Origin: Coriobacteriia bacterium | GTDB taxonomy: Bacteria > Actinomycetota > Coriobacteriia > Anaerosomatales > JAUVQN01 | DNA length: 5,299 nt | Assembly: GCA_030598125.1 (NCBI GenBank) | Contig: JAUVQN010000100.1 | Location: forward strand, 1-5,299 | Direction: 5' to 3' | Shown: positions 5,292 through 5,299 of the stretch, one piece after another | How positions within the stretch are numbered: the first letter of the stretch is position 1 | Layout of the letters: each line of letters opens with the position of its first letter | Translations under genes and position numbers: made by a program | The notes under the pieces: generated by a model | The model's input: the letters and a program-made list of their open reading frames with translations, nothing else | Told to the model about the DNA's origin: nothing | The model's database searches: none

Positions 5292-5299
5292 TGCCCACC

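Overview
The window is GC-rich and densely coded. It holds the 3' end of one gene, four complete or near-complete genes, and one divergent intergenic region of about 440 bp. Gene content suggests an anaerobic or microaerophilic high-GC actinobacterium, possibly of the Coriobacteriia type: a PASTA-type Ser/Thr kinase homologue, a TIGR00300-type ornithine cyclodeaminase, a cyclic-2,3-diphosphoglycerate-synthetase-like GTPase and an apparent selenoprotein. That placement is inference from gene families and composition; no rRNA or other strong taxonomic marker is present.

Layout: (1) 1-557, + strand, C-terminal part of a COG2403-type GTPase. (2) 563-587, a hairpin between convergent genes. (3) 584-1704, - strand, an msrA-msrB methionine sulfoxide reductase pair joined by an ATGA overlap. 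(4) 1762-2988, - strand, a complete TIGR00300/LOR-SDH ornithine cyclodeaminase-like gene, 57 bp upstream of msrA on the same strand. (5) 2989-3430, a divergent non-coding region with several inverted repeats and an AT-rich island that may hold promoters. (6) 3431-5182, + strand, a membrane-anchored kinase-fold protein with four extracytoplasmic PASTA domains. (7) 5183-5299, a strong GC-rich hairpin followed by a G-rich tract.

Two observations stand out. First, msrA is interrupted by an in-frame TGA (1605-1603, - strand) exactly where the catalytic cysteine of the GCFWG motif belongs. Conserved MsrA sequence continues on both sides, a good Shine-Dalgarno and GTG lie upstream, and a bacterial-SECIS-like hairpin begins 12 nt after the TGA. 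The simplest reading is a selenoprotein MsrA that a standard gene caller would truncate to an enzyme without its nucleophile. Second, the PASTA protein has lost both catalytic aspartates (HRD to NGN, DFG to GFS), so it is most likely a pseudokinase: a cell-wall-sensing receptor with a non-catalytic cytoplasmic domain.

How the genes work together: MsrA and MsrB repair the S and R epimers of oxidised methionine and are probably translationally coupled. The ornithine cyclodeaminase may share their transcript, although a hairpin at its stop codon could separate them. The pseudokinase is divergently transcribed and appears monocistronic within the window.
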